Positions 27,128-36,800 of a stretch of 64,000 nt of DNA are shown piece by piece. How positions within the stretch are numbered: the stretch's first letter is position 1; each line of letters begins with the position of its first letter. The notes under the pieces are model-generated. The model ran no database searches, had not been told where the DNA came from, and saw only the letters and a program-made list of their open reading frames with translations. A program made the position numbers and the translations under genes. This DNA comes from Synechococcus sp. PROS-7-1 (GTDB lineage Bacteria; Cyanobacteriota; Cyanobacteriia; PCC-6307; Cyanobiaceae), in contig NZ_CP047945.1 of NCBI RefSeq assembly GCF_014279795.1, forward strand, positions 1,446,572-1,510,571, given 5' to 3'.

Positions 27128-27419
27128 GTACTGTTGGGGCTTGCCTCTGGAGGGCAAGACGGACAAGACCCCACAACCCCTACTGGACGCCTTGGATCAC
27201 CTATGCCTGCAAGTTGAAGACGACCCGGACGTTCAGAGGAATTTCTATATCGCTAACACTCCAGAACAAATTGTTCGACTATCGGTTGAGCTGGGTATTC
27301 TGATTGAGGCTGAAGACTTCCGGGCCTTACTAAGAAGCGGCAGTACGGAACGTTGGATTTTGCGTGGGGGTGACCAAACCAATCCCATCACCCATTTAAA
27401 ACGAGTGTTTCACGTTTGA
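27102..27419 (+). CDS. Nif11-like domain protein
   Basis: A 105-residue protein. After about 25 residues the helix ALDHLCLQVEDDPDVQRNFY, then IANTPEQIVRLSVELGILIE and AEDFRALL, follows the Nif11 pattern (paired helices, ending with a G-[FI]-x-[IL]-x-x-E/D-x-[FL] step). Nif11 domains serve as leader peptides of ribosomally made natural products in some cyanobacteria and occur as stand-alone proteins of unknown role in others. There is no Gly-Gly cleavage site followed by a Cys/Ser/Thr-rich core; the tail is WILRGGDQTNPITHLKRVFH. The start is uncertain because the first 20 residues overlap DUF3104. Confidence 0.58.
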   Translation: MGKGGLLPEYCWGLPLEGKTDKTPQPLLDALDHLCLQVEDDPDVQRNFYIANTPEQIVRLSVELGILIEAEDFRALLRSGSTERWILRGGDQTNPITHLKRVFHV

Positions 27420-27476
27420 ATCCTCAAGAAAAGCGTCTATTGATTCGCTGATTTAGCCGTGGGGCCGTGGCATCCT

Positions 27477-27734
27477 TCAGGAGCGCTCGATCTCCCGAGA
27501 AATCTCCTCCTCGCTGAACTCCCGATCAGGGTGACTGATACTCCATCCCTGGATCAGCAAAGAAATACCCCAAAAGGCGATCGGATAAATCGGCCAGAAG
27601 GATCCGCGACCACTGCCCAACCAAACGAGAACAAGGATGGCATTAACAATGAAATAAAGACGCAACTGCTGATTCAGACTGCGCTTTCGTCGCAGCGCCT
27701 GCAGAGCGCGCTGGCGAACCACCTCATCAACCAT
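27477..27734 (-). CDS. 2TM domain membrane protein, hypothetical
   Basis: An 85-residue protein starting MVDEVVRQRALQALRRKRSL, with two membrane segments: about residues 22-40 (LRLYFIVNAILVLVWLG) and 46-63 (FWPIYPIAFWGISLLIQGW). The tail SHPDREFSEEEISREIER is charged. The helix-2TM layout with a basic N-terminal helix fits the small 2TM domain family also found next to signalling proteins. The ATG at 27734 is preferred over the longer frame upstream, which lacks coding character. Confidence 0.6.
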   Translation of the reverse strand: MVDEVVRQRALQALRRKRSLNQQLRLYFIVNAILVLVWLGSGRGSFWPIYPIAFWGISLLIQGWSISHPDREFSEEEISREIERS

Positions 27735-27962
27735 CGAGACTCCATAGCCGTCTATGCATAGTGGTAGCAATACAAAGCAAAATCGACCGACGATCGCAAC
27801 GGCAAGGCTGAACCGTCTCCTCGACACCATTGCTTGGAGCATCACCTGCCCAACGCCTGATCCAACCAGCTGGAGTCAAGCCCTGCAACCCAGATGGGGG
27901 TTTTGCATCCTTGCAATGATGGGGACGCCTCTAGGGATGGCCTTCACGCACGCAAATCTCAC

Positions 27963-28313
27963 ATGAAACTCTTCAACTTCATACCTGCTGCTGTTATTGG
28001 TGCAGCACTAGTCACTTCGAATCCAGCCGAAGCAAGACCACATCTCTACACAGGTGTTTTTGGCTATGGAGGAAACGTGGAAGAGTGCATCAGAGGGGCA
28101 AAGGCCTTGCTCAATGCGAATGGATTCAACAAATCACTTGAAGTTGACAAAAAAAAGAGAATGGCATACGTAACGGCTTACCATAACGACGATTTCATGG
28201 TGGTAGAAATTGGATGTGACCAAAAACTAGGCGTGACCTATCTCGCAATCTCAGGACTGGACAATGAAACAACCTACAAAACCTATACTAAGCTTTACAC
28301 GTCTGAATGGTAG
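27963..28313 (+). CDS. Small secreted hypothetical protein
   Basis: A 116-residue protein with a clear signal peptide (MKLFNFIPAAVIGAALVTSN, likely cleaved after PAEA). The mature part (GVFGYGGNVEECIRGAKALL ... VVEIGCDQKLGVTYLAIS) has two cysteines and a repeated beta-helix pattern. The base composition is more AT-rich than its neighbours. The gene stands alone in the accessory block. Function unknown. Confidence 0.65.
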   Translation: MKLFNFIPAAVIGAALVTSNPAEARPHLYTGVFGYGGNVEECIRGAKALLNANGFNKSLEVDKKKRMAYVTAYHNDDFMVVEIGCDQKLGVTYLAISGLDNETTYKTYTKLYTSEW

Positions 28314-28813
28314 TCGCCACCGTTCAGGAAGCCTGAAACCTTAGAGCCAAAAGCGATACAAGATCCGCAAGGCAAATCAGAGGGCGCTGTTGTCGTCATC
28401 CATCTCCTAGCAAGCATTCAAATCCCATCCAATTGGCGGGGTTCTCTATTCGCTTGCAGACAAAGCAAGCTGCTGCCAGAAGCAGGGTTGAGATCCAACT
28501 CACTCCCTGATCACCCCACAAGAGAAACTCAATGCTTCCGAGAAAGTTTTACGAATAACGCTTCACTAACTCAAAAAGACAATCTAGATAAAATCATTAG
28601 CAGCCAAAGTCAATCAGCGTGCCATCTGTTGCATCAACGATGGATTCAAAATCCGTGGTCCTGAGGAGAAGATGCCTGCAGTGGCGAAGCAGCGAAGGCC
28701 GCATTGAAGGGTGTCAAGCCCAAGAAACCAGCAAAAAGGATGGAAATGATTCGTACCACTACTCAAATCCTCACCACTCCCCGAAACTTAGACACACTTC
28801 CTCAACACGTCGT
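28314..28813. other. 500-bp gap without a convincing gene
   Basis: No gene can be called. The plus frame directly after the TAG of the secreted-protein gene stays open for 116 codons (to TGA at 28662) without an ATG. Two short overlapping frames near 28604-28800 look partly coding: a minus frame ending DFESIVDATDGTLIDFGC at TAA near 28604, and a plus frame containing KAALKGVKPKKPAKRMEMIR and ending just before 28820. They cannot both be real and are probably gene remnants. Confidence 0.5.
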
Positions 28814-29059
28814 TTAACGCCCAATCGTGATCGGCGCCTCCTTGTTTTTCCACCACACCCAGTCACGAATGGGCGGAGTGTTGCTCAACTGCTCACGCGT
28901 CAGGCCGAGTCCAAGCTTCTGGGACGCCCCCAAGAGAACATCAAGCATTTCCTCACCGTCACGGCAGCGTGCCAGGGCCTCGTTTGTTTTTTTCGCTCCA
29001 TCAAGAGCCTGAACCAACAAGGCGACCCGACGGACCACCGGAAGCGAACGAGGATCCAT
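28814..29059 (-). CDS. Nif11-like small protein, probable
   Basis: An 81-residue protein. VRRVALLVQALDGAKKTNEA then ARCRDGEEMLDVLLGASQKL and GLGLTREQLSN match the Nif11 helix pair with the closing G-L-x-L-T-x-E-Q-L step. The tail PPIRDWVWWKNKEAPITIG is Trp-rich and has no Gly-Gly site. The overlapping plus-strand frame is the non-coding 5' extension of the phosphatase gene. It is the second Nif11-type gene within 2 kb. Confidence 0.55.
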   Translation of the reverse strand: MDPRSLPVVRRVALLVQALDGAKKTNEALARCRDGEEMLDVLLGASQKLGLGLTREQLSNTPPIRDWVWWKNKEAPITIGR

Positions 29060-29140
29060 AACGCGTTACGAAAGCCGCCCACCGTAACCACCTTCGCTGC
29101 CAAGACCAGCCACAGCGGTCAGAATCGCTTGAGATTGTTT

Positions 29141-29803
29141 ATGGCGATGGCAGCCGTTCAGGGGCACCACTGGGTCATCGGTGATGTACACGGATGCCAC
29201 GAAGCCCTGGTCAGCTTGGTGACTGTTCTGCCGCACAACGACCACTTGGTGTTCTGCGGTGATGTGATCAACCGAGGTCCAGCCATTGCCGACTGCATGA
29301 ATCTGGTTTGGGAGCTGGTTTGCGGAGGACGGGCCACTTGGTTGTGCGGCAACCATGAGCAGAGCTTGATCCAGGGGCTTGAGCAGTCCCCCGCCAGCGG
29401 GCATGGAGACCTCTTGACGATCGACACCTACCGCCAGCTCGGGGATGGCCTCTCGCGCCAGTGGCTGCAGCGTCTGCAACAGCTTCCTTACGTGTTCCAG
29501 GGCGAGGGATGGGTCGCCACTCACGCAGGATTTGACGACTCCGGGCGCCCAGACCTGCACATCCGTGAACCCTTCTGGGATCACTACAACGGGCGTCACG
29601 GCAGGGTCATTGTCGGGCATACCCCTCGACCAGCTGTTGAGTGCCAAGGCCACATCGTGATGATCGACACCGGCGCCGTCTACGGCGGCCTGCTTTCGGC
29701 CTTTTGTCCTGAAACCGATGCGGTGGTTCAGGTGCATGGACCCAGAGTCATCTCTGAGAGTCCTGCTCAGCAAAGAGAACTGGCCACAGGGCTGCCTTGC
29801 TAA
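29141..29803 (+). CDS. Metallophosphoesterase, PPP-type serine/threonine phosphatase-like
   Basis: A 220-residue cytoplasmic protein with the PPP metal motifs in order: GDVHGCH (near residue 14), GDVINRGP (near residue 40) and GNHE (near residue 70), followed by VATHAGF and VGHTPRP histidines. This is the bacterial PrpA or Ap4A-hydrolase-like layout. The ATG at 29141 (MAMAAVQGHHWVIGDVHG) is chosen; the 174-codon upstream frame is not coding. Its stop overlaps the TTG start of recC, so it is coupled to the recCBD genes. Substrate unknown. Confidence 0.82.
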   Translation: MAMAAVQGHHWVIGDVHGCHEALVSLVTVLPHNDHLVFCGDVINRGPAIADCMNLVWELVCGGRATWLCGNHEQSLIQGLEQSPASGHGDLLTIDTYRQLGDGLSRQWLQRLQQLPYVFQGEGWVATHAGFDDSGRPDLHIREPFWDHYNGRHGRVIVGHTPRPAVECQGHIVMIDTGAVYGGLLSAFCPETDAVVQVHGPRVISESPAQQRELATGLPC

Positions 29804-32800
29804 GGATTTATCGCAGCAACAGAGCCGAGCTCTTAGCTCAGCTCCTCGCCCAGGATCTCAATCTCAACCCTCCCGAGCCTTTCGAACAGGTGGAGGTAGT
29901 GGTCAACACCTGGCCTACGAGCCGTTGGCTTGGCGAACGGCTGGCCAGCATCAACGGAATCAGCGCTCTCGTGCGCTTTCCTTTTCCCGGGAGCCGTCTC
30001 CGCCAACTGGTGCAAGCCGTGCTCAGCACGGAGGCTCCCATTGATGATCCCTGGCGAGCCGAACGGTTGGTCTGGACCGTGCTCGCTGTGCTGCCACAAC
30101 TGATGCAACGCGAGGAGGCTAAGCAGCTCAGGCAGTGGTGGGACAGTCACCGGACGGCATCCGAGGCTCTGTCGCGGGAACAGTGGTTGCTCGCCCGCCA
30201 ACTGGCAGACGCGGTGGATGATTACGCGCTTTACCGACCTCAGGAACTCGCTGGCTGGCTGGCCGGCGACGACGGCGGAAACCTCCCGGACACTCTGCGC
30301 TGGCAGCCCCTGCTCGTGCGTGCGCTCGCTGCGCTCCTTCCAAACGATCCCTTCGGCTTACAGGTTCAACGGGCCGTTGATCGACTGCGCTTGGGACAAG
30401 CGCCGGCCACACCGCTGCCGAAGCGTCTGAGGCTGTTCGGTCTCAGCAATCTCGCACCCGTGCAGATTGATCTACTTCAGGCTTTAGCCGGGGTCATACA
30501 GGTGGAGCTTTATTTGCTCACGCCCTGTCCGGATCTGTGGGAGCGATCAGCGCAACGACGGCGCCGACTGGGCGAAAACTGGACCGCATCGCCTGATGGA
30601 ACCTGGCTGATCGAGGCCCCGAAACTGGAAGCCATCCTCGGTCGCATGGGAGGGGAATTCCAGCTGCTACTGGAGGGCAGTGGCGACTGCCTGCTCAGCA
30701 ACACGGACCAGGCTGATCTGTTTGCCGATCCGGTGGCGATGGCAGCTTCAGAAGGCCGGCAGGGGTCCTTGCTGGAGCAACTGCAACGGCAGCTTGCAAG
30801 CACCGAACAAGTTCCATTGCAGCGCCAGAGCTCCGATCGCTCCTTGCTGTTCATGGGCTGTGCAGGTCCCTGGCGGGAAGTGCAGCTGGTGCGGGATCAC
30901 ATTCTTCACTGGATGGCCGACGATCCCACGCTTCAACCACGGGACATCCTCGTGATGACGCCTGATGTTGAGCGTTATGCCCCGCTGCTGGCCTCAGTGC
31001 TCTCTGACCAGGACGCCACCGGAGTGGATCTGCCCTGGCGCCTCACTGACCGCAGTCAGCAGAACAGCCCTGGATTGCAGCAGGCCTTCATGACCCTGCT
31101 TCAGCTCAGTGCGGAGCGTCTCACGGCCACAGGACTGGAAGCACTGATGAGCAATCCGGCGTTTCTCAGTCTTCAGGGTCTCGAAGCCCAGGAGGCGATG
31201 GACATCACCGCTGCCTTGCAACGCAGCGGCTTCCGTTGGGGACTTGATCATGAGGAACGCCATGGCGATGACACCCACAGCCTGCGCTGGTGCCTGGATC
31301 GCTGGCTCATCGGCTTGATCCTCCCCGATGAGCCTGGCCTGGCACTCGGCACCTGTGCTCCCGCCTTAGCGGATCTGAGCCTTCAGCAGCTCGAGCGCTG
31401 GTGGCCGCTTCTGGATCAAATCGCACGATGGATCGCTCAGTTGCGCCAAAGCGGAAGCTGCTCGGTGTGGGTGGAACGCTTGCGGCGGCTGCTCTCTGAT
31501 CTCTTCGGCGACGGTGGTGCCTGGGACTGGGAACTGCAAGCAATCCAGCAATGCCTGGACGGCTGGGTGCTGCAGGCAGGCCACTGCGAACTCAACCTGG
31601 AAACCACTGTGGTGATCGCGGTTCTCGAGGAAGCACTTTCGGCGGACAGTGGCCGCTTCGGCCACCGCAGCGGTGCCATGACCGTGAGCGCCCTCGAACC
31701 AATGCGTGCCATTCCCCATCGGGTCATCGTGCTCATGGGGCTGGATGCCGCCTCCTTTCCTCGTACACGGGAACGCCCGGGATTTCATCTGCTGGAGCGG
31801 CAGCGGAGGCTTGGGGATCCAAGCAGTACAGATCAAGATCGCTACGTGCTGCTCGAAGCGCTGCTCTCCTCCCGTCAGCACCTGTTGATCAGCTGGAGCA
31901 GCCGTGATGAACGACGCGGAGACACGCTGCCGCCCTGTCCGCCCGTGCAGCAGTGGCTCAGCCTGCTGCGCCAGGAGCTCAGCGAGGAGGCGATGGCTCA
32001 GGTGTTGATCGAACCACCGGCCAACCCTCTGGACGCAGCCAACTTCATCCCTACCAAAACTGACGCATTGAGCTGTGATCGTCGCCTGCTTCAGGCCAGG
32101 CAGTGCCTCGACGATCCGCAACGCCCGGCCCCAGGCCATGCCCCCCTCGGTCTCGCCCTGCCCATTCACTGGACCCTGGAAGCGAAACCCGCGGCAGCGC
32201 AGGCCAACACGCTGAACAGCGACCAAGTGGAACAGCTGGAACGCTGGCTGCAGGCTCCCCAACGGGCTTGGCTCCGGCAGCGGGGCATCGAAGCTGGGGA
32301 GTGGTGTGATGCCGTTGAAGATCGATCTCCACTGGCCCTACCCGAACGCGCCCTTCGCGCCGTGATCACCGAGCGCTTGCGTGATGAACTCGATGGGCTC
32401 ACGAGAAACTCTGAGGCCCGGTGGGACACCTCCAAGTCCGGAGACTGGTTGCGCTGGAGCTGCGGCCGGGGGCTGCTACCACCCGGGGCTGGGGCGGCGC
32501 TGGACGACAGCCGCCTGGAACAGCGTTGGCAAAACCTGCAGACCACCCTGTTCAGTCTCGGACCCCTGCAGCAACCTCCGCGATGGGAGGGGCTGGCGAT
32601 TGCGCCACTACCAAAGGCTGGGGAGACCGCTGTGATGATCAGCGCCTCCAAACTTCAGGCCCGCACCGTGCTCGAGGGCTGGTTCAAACACCTTCTCAAC
32701 CAGCGGGAGGGCCGATGCTCTCCGACCGTGGTGATCTGCCGCGGGGATAGCAGCAGCAAAGCCGAGACGTTCTCCGTCGCCATGCGCTGGATGCCGATGG

Positions 32801-33114
32801 AGCCGCAGCAGGCTGATGGATTGCTCAGCGACCTGTTTGCACTGGCTGATGAGGGGCTCCGGATCTGCTGGCCAATCCCCCCGGAAAGCGGACTGGCCAG
32901 AGCGATCACCCTGGCCAAAGGGAGAGACGTTGCCGACCGCGCCTTCAGCACCTGCTGGCATGGCGGGATCAAGCGTTGGGCCGAACGGGATCGAGGTGAT
33001 CTCCAGGCCTGTTTCGGTGACGGTTGTGATGCGGACTCTCTCCTCAACAGCCCCGGGTTCGACAGCGCATTCGACAGCCTGTATGCCCCGCTTCTCGAGG
33101 CCAGAAGCCAATGA
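29797..33114 (+). CDS. recC: Exonuclease V (RecBCD) subunit gamma
   Basis: A 1105-residue subunit of the helicase-nuclease that processes DNA double-strand ends and loads RecA at Chi-like sites. Sequence features are FYRSNR-type opening (here MLRIYRSNRAELLAQLLAQD), VVVNTWPTSRWLGERLA near residue 35, and TVSALEPMRAIPHRVIVLMG near residue 630, a strongly conserved RecC region. The start codon is TTG at 29797, overlapping the phosphatase stop. The stop overlaps the recB start (ATGA). Length is close to E. coli RecC (1122). Confidence 0.92.
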   Translation: MLRIYRSNRAELLAQLLAQDLNLNPPEPFEQVEVVVNTWPTSRWLGERLASINGISALVRFPFPGSRLRQLVQAVLSTEAPIDDPWRAERLVWTVLAVLPQLMQREEAKQLRQWWDSHRTASEALSREQWLLARQLADAVDDYALYRPQELAGWLAGDDGGNLPDTLRWQPLLVRALAALLPNDPFGLQVQRAVDRLRLGQAPATPLPKRLRLFGLSNLAPVQIDLLQALAGVIQVELYLLTPCPDLWERSAQRRRRLGENWTASPDGTWLIEAPKLEAILGRMGGEFQLLLEGSGDCLLSNTDQADLFADPVAMAASEGRQGSLLEQLQRQLASTEQVPLQRQSSDRSLLFMGCAGPWREVQLVRDHILHWMADDPTLQPRDILVMTPDVERYAPLLASVLSDQDATGVDLPWRLTDRSQQNSPGLQQAFMTLLQLSAERLTATGLEALMSNPAFLSLQGLEAQEAMDITAALQRSGFRWGLDHEERHGDDTHSLRWCLDRWLIGLILPDEPGLALGTCAPALADLSLQQLERWWPLLDQIARWIAQLRQSGSCSVWVERLRRLLSDLFGDGGAWDWELQAIQQCLDGWVLQAGHCELNLETTVVIAVLEEALSADSGRFGHRSGAMTVSALEPMRAIPHRVIVLMGLDAASFPRTRERPGFHLLERQRRLGDPSSTDQDRYVLLEALLSSRQHLLISWSSRDERRGDTLPPCPPVQQWLSLLRQELSEEAMAQVLIEPPANPLDAANFIPTKTDALSCDRRLLQARQCLDDPQRPAPGHAPLGLALPIHWTLEAKPAAAQANTLNSDQVEQLERWLQAPQRAWLRQRGIEAGEWCDAVEDRSPLALPERALRAVITERLRDELDGLTRNSEARWDTSKSGDWLRWSCGRGLLPPGAGAALDDSRLEQRWQNLQTTLFSLGPLQQPPRWEGLAIAPLPKAGETAVMISASKLQARTVLEGWFKHLLNQREGRCSPTVVICRGDSSSKAETFSVAMRWMPMEPQQADGLLSDLFALADEGLRICWPIPPESGLARAITLAKGRDVADRAFSTCWHGGIKRWAERDRGDLQACFGDGCDADSLLNSPGFDSAFDSLYAPLLEARSQ

Positions 33115-36100
33115 CAGGTCAAGGGGAAGCCCGCACCATCCGCTTCGAGCCGAACCGCTACCCGCTCACCCCGGGGCTGAGATTGCTGGAGGCCAGCGCA
33201 GGCACCGGCAAAACCTTTGCCTTGGCCCATCTGGTGATGCGGCTTGTGGTGGAAAGAGAGCTCAAGCTCGATGCACTTCTTGTGGTGACGTTCACAGAAG
33301 CAGCAGCTGATGAACTGCGTGACCGCATCGGCAAGCGACTCGACGGAGCGCTTCAAGGGCTCCTGCGTCTTGAACAGGGAGACGATGACGGGGCAACGGC
33401 AAGCGATGCGGTTCTCCAGGAGTGGCTGGAGGAGCATGGCCGCGATCGAGCAGGGCGCAGAAACAAGGCCAGCCTGCTTCTTGAAGCTCTCGAAGCGCTT
33501 GAACGAGCCGATATCACCACCATTCATGGCTTCTGCCGGCGCACCTTGCGCCGGCAAGCCCTGGAGAGTGGCAGGAGCCTGGATCTCTCGCTCGACGATG
33601 ACCCTCAGACCCTGGTGGAAGAGGTGGCCCATGACCTCTGGCGCGAACAGATCCTCTCGCTTGACCCCGGCGATGTCGCCGGGCTCCTGCAGACAGGACT
33701 GCGAGAAGACACCCTGACGGCTGAACTCTTGCGTCTTGATGGCGATTGCGGTGTGCGCATCGCCGAAGACGCCGAGAGCATCAATCCTGAGGACGCTCTA
33801 CGGGATATTTTCCCCCTCTGGCTCAAGCAGCGATGGCTGCACTTCTGCGAGCTCTGGAGCAGCGAAGGAGCTGAACTGGAGCAGTGCCTTCGCGATTGCG
33901 CCCAGGAATGGCACAGCCTCGGCTGCAAGGACACGAAGCCCTACAGCCGCAAACCCACGAAGAATCGCGCCGCCCTGCTGAGCAGCTGGCTTGAAACAAG
34001 CGACGACACGCAATCGCTACCAATCCGTTACGCAGACGTGCGCAACCAGGCCATTCTTGGCACTTTTTTTCACCCAGGCGTCTTCTCCAAAACAGCCCGC
34101 AAATGCGGCGAAACCTCACCAAACCTGCCTCGACCTGAGCTAATGCAAGCGATCGCTGCGCTCTGGGATGGACCAGGGGAGCAGACCTGGCGCTATCTGC
34201 TCATGCGCGGACTGCGCGAGATCGATCAACGACGCCAACGTCGCGGAGTGGTGGGTTTCTCCGGCCTTCTCGATGCTCTGAACCCCACGGATCCATCCAG
34301 GTCGCAACCGTGGATCACAGCCCTGCGGACCCGCTACAAGGTTGCATTGATCGACGAATTTCAAGACACCGATCCCCTCCAGTGGAAGCTCCTGCACCAG
34401 ACCTTTGCCTCCAGCGACCATCTTCTGCTGATGGTGGGCGACCCCAAACAGGCGATCTATCGCTTTCGTGGTGGCGATCTGAACACCTACAAGAGCGCAC
34501 GCGCTCAGGTCGATCGCATCGACGACCTGCTCGACAACAGGCGCACCACACCTCCACTGATGGAGGCCATGAACTGCTTAATGTCTCCAGGACTCAAGCA
34601 CTCCGAGCTCCCAGTACCCGCGGTATCGGCGAAGGCCAGCTGCACCCCTCTGTCGCTGCCGGCAGGCGAGGCACCGTTGCAGATCCTCGCGTTCAATCCC
34701 GAGGATGCAGGCGGCAACAGGAGTCGAACCGATCTGGAGGCAAGCATTCCCTCCTTCGCTGCGGATCTGCTGCTTCAGATCCTCGGCAACGACACCTCGC
34801 TCACCCCTGCAGACCTCTGCGTTCTTGTCAGTCGCCACCGGCAGGCTGAGGCAATCCGCGACCAGCTCTCACGGGTGGGCCTGCCCAGCCGACTGATCAG
34901 CCCTGGGGATGTGCTCAGCAGCCGTGGAGCCGATGAATTGCAATGGTTCCTCGATGGTCTTGCCCGCCCAGCGGACAATGAACGGCTGCGCCGACTGGCT
35001 GCAGGAGCCTTGATGCAATGGCCTGCCGACACCCTGGAAGCGTGCGATCGAAACGGGCAACTCGACCAGTTCGCCGCCCAGCTCCAGGCCCTCGCCGAAG
35101 CCTTGCCTCGGCTCGGACTGATGGGCTGCCTGGCCCAACTTCTGGAAGGTGAAACTCTGGCAGACCTGTCGACCCGCGGACGCCTCCTGGGAGATCTGCA
35201 GCAGTGCGCACGCCTGGTGCAGGACTCCATGCACCGACAGGGGCTCAATGCTGCAGGCGGAGCTGACTGGCTGCGCCGGCAGCGCCTGCATCCACCGGAT
35301 AACGTTCCGGAACAGCGCCAGCCTTACAGCGATCTGGTGGCCAGCGCAGTGGCCGTGTTCACGGTGCATCGCAGCAAGGGTCTGCAATATCCGGTTGTGA
35401 TCTGTCCCTACCTCTGGGAGGCGCCATCTCCTGGGAAAGGGCCACTGTGGCGTCTTCCTGCAGGTGATCGCTCAGGGAGCTGGAGGGTGGCCCTGAATCC
35501 GCACTGGGGAAGCGGCCACGCAGCCACCTGCGCCGATGAAGATGAGTGCATGGCGGAGGCCGAACGTCTGTCCTATGTGGCGGTCACCCGCGCTGAACGC
35601 CATTTGGTGCTCTTCAGTGCCGGTGAAGCCAACCCCAGCGGCAATCCTCTGGATCCCTGGCTGGAAGCACTTGCTGACGAGGACCATCCGCAAATCAGCC
35701 TGCATCACCCACGTGCCATTCCTCCAGACGTGCGCTGGAGCCCATCCAGACAACCCCGGTCACTTCAGTGCGGACGGGTACCGAAGGAAGCCCTGGATCG
35801 CTCCTGGGGACGCAGCAGCTACTCGGCATGGATTGCCAGTGCCTCCAGCCCACACCAAAGCAATCGCACCAATCCTCACGAACTCGAGGAAGGCCGGGAT
35901 GTGGATGCCAGAACCGACGCACCGTCCACAAGCGCGCCAGACCTTGGGCCTGCCGAGGTGCCAGACGTCCAGCCAAGTGGAGAGCCACTGCCGCGCAATG
36001 GCTCTCTCAGCACGTTTCCCCGTGGAGCATCAGCAGGCGATTGCCTGCATCGGATCCTGGAGCAGATTCCCTTCGATCAGCCGATCGAACAACCCAACAA

Positions 36101-36800
36101 CCACGAACTCGTCGAGCGCGAGCTGAGTCGTTCCGGCCTGGATCTCACGTTGAAAGATGACGTTCTCAAGGCCGTCAACACGATCCTCCGCTCACCCCTT
36201 GGCGGCCCCCTCGGCACTCTGCGCCTGGCTGATCTCCACAGCGGTCGCCGCCTGCATGAACTCAGCTTCGATCTTCCAGTGGCCCATACGGGCAGAGCTG
36301 TGCGGGCATCGGCTCTTGCCAGTGCCTTCCGCCGGGACTCACACAAGCGGTTTGGTTCGGACTATGCCGCTCGACTGGAGACTCTGGACATTCACAGCCG
36401 GGGCTTCCTCACAGGCTCAATCGATCTGGTGTTCACCGATGGGGATGATCCCACCACCGCCCGCTGGTGGGTCGCCGACTGGAAGAGCAACTGGATCGGC
36501 GAGCGGGACGACGGTGGACAGCCCCTGCATTGCGGCCCACGGCACTACACCCAATCCGCGATGGAGGAGCAGATGCTCCAGCACCACTACCCCCTCCAAG
36601 CCCACCTTTATCTGGTGGCCCTGCATCGCTTCCTGCAGTGGCGTCTGATCGACTACTCCCCGGATCGCCATCTCGGCGGCTACGCCTACGTCTTTCTTCG
36701 CGGTGTCAGCGAGCGGGGGGGGAGCGGCGTGATTCTCGAACCTGCACCGTTGCAGCGGCTGGAAAGTTTGAATCAGCTGCTCCAAGGAGCCCAGCCATGA
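33111..36800 (+). CDS. recB: Exonuclease V (RecBCD) subunit beta, helicase and nuclease
   Basis: A 1229-residue UvrD-type 3'-5' helicase fused to a nuclease domain. Walker A is LEASAGTGKTFALAHLVMR (near residue 28), then TFTEAAADELRDRI, Walker B region LIDEFQDTDPLQW and MVGDPKQAIYRFRGGD, and motif VFTVHRSKGLQYPVVICP. The C-terminal nuclease has ADWKSNWIG and the HHYPLQAHLYLVALHRFL motif, including the metal-binding Asp and Lys. The RecA-loading role is known from the family. Stop/start overlaps of 4 bp on both sides tie it to recC and recD. Confidence 0.95.
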   Translation: MTGQGEARTIRFEPNRYPLTPGLRLLEASAGTGKTFALAHLVMRLVVERELKLDALLVVTFTEAAADELRDRIGKRLDGALQGLLRLEQGDDDGATASDAVLQEWLEEHGRDRAGRRNKASLLLEALEALERADITTIHGFCRRTLRRQALESGRSLDLSLDDDPQTLVEEVAHDLWREQILSLDPGDVAGLLQTGLREDTLTAELLRLDGDCGVRIAEDAESINPEDALRDIFPLWLKQRWLHFCELWSSEGAELEQCLRDCAQEWHSLGCKDTKPYSRKPTKNRAALLSSWLETSDDTQSLPIRYADVRNQAILGTFFHPGVFSKTARKCGETSPNLPRPELMQAIAALWDGPGEQTWRYLLMRGLREIDQRRQRRGVVGFSGLLDALNPTDPSRSQPWITALRTRYKVALIDEFQDTDPLQWKLLHQTFASSDHLLLMVGDPKQAIYRFRGGDLNTYKSARAQVDRIDDLLDNRRTTPPLMEAMNCLMSPGLKHSELPVPAVSAKASCTPLSLPAGEAPLQILAFNPEDAGGNRSRTDLEASIPSFAADLLLQILGNDTSLTPADLCVLVSRHRQAEAIRDQLSRVGLPSRLISPGDVLSSRGADELQWFLDGLARPADNERLRRLAAGALMQWPADTLEACDRNGQLDQFAAQLQALAEALPRLGLMGCLAQLLEGETLADLSTRGRLLGDLQQCARLVQDSMHRQGLNAAGGADWLRRQRLHPPDNVPEQRQPYSDLVASAVAVFTVHRSKGLQYPVVICPYLWEAPSPGKGPLWRLPAGDRSGSWRVALNPHWGSGHAATCADEDECMAEAERLSYVAVTRAERHLVLFSAGEANPSGNPLDPWLEALADEDHPQISLHHPRAIPPDVRWSPSRQPRSLQCGRVPKEALDRSWGRSSYSAWIASASSPHQSNRTNPHELEEGRDVDARTDAPSTSAPDLGPAEVPDVQPSGEPLPRNGSLSTFPRGASAGDCLHRILEQIPFDQPIEQPNNHELVERELSRSGLDLTLKDDVLKAVNTILRSPLGGPLGTLRLADLHSGRRLHELSFDLPVAHTGRAVRASALASAFRRDSHKRFGSDYAARLETLDIHSRGFLTGSIDLVFTDGDDPTTARWWVADWKSNWIGERDDGGQPLHCGPRHYTQSAMEEQMLQHHYPLQAHLYLVALHRFLQWRLIDYSPDRHLGGYAYVFLRGVSERGGSGVILEPAPLQRLESLNQLLQGAQP

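Noticed and set aside
31366-32262. 298-codon minus-strand frame inside recC
   Set aside because: Antisense shadow in GC-rich coding DNA; recC motifs are on the plus strand.
36467-36796. 110-codon upstream extension of recD
   Set aside because: It lies inside the recB nuclease domain in another frame; the ATG at 36797 overlaps the recB stop as in coupled genes.
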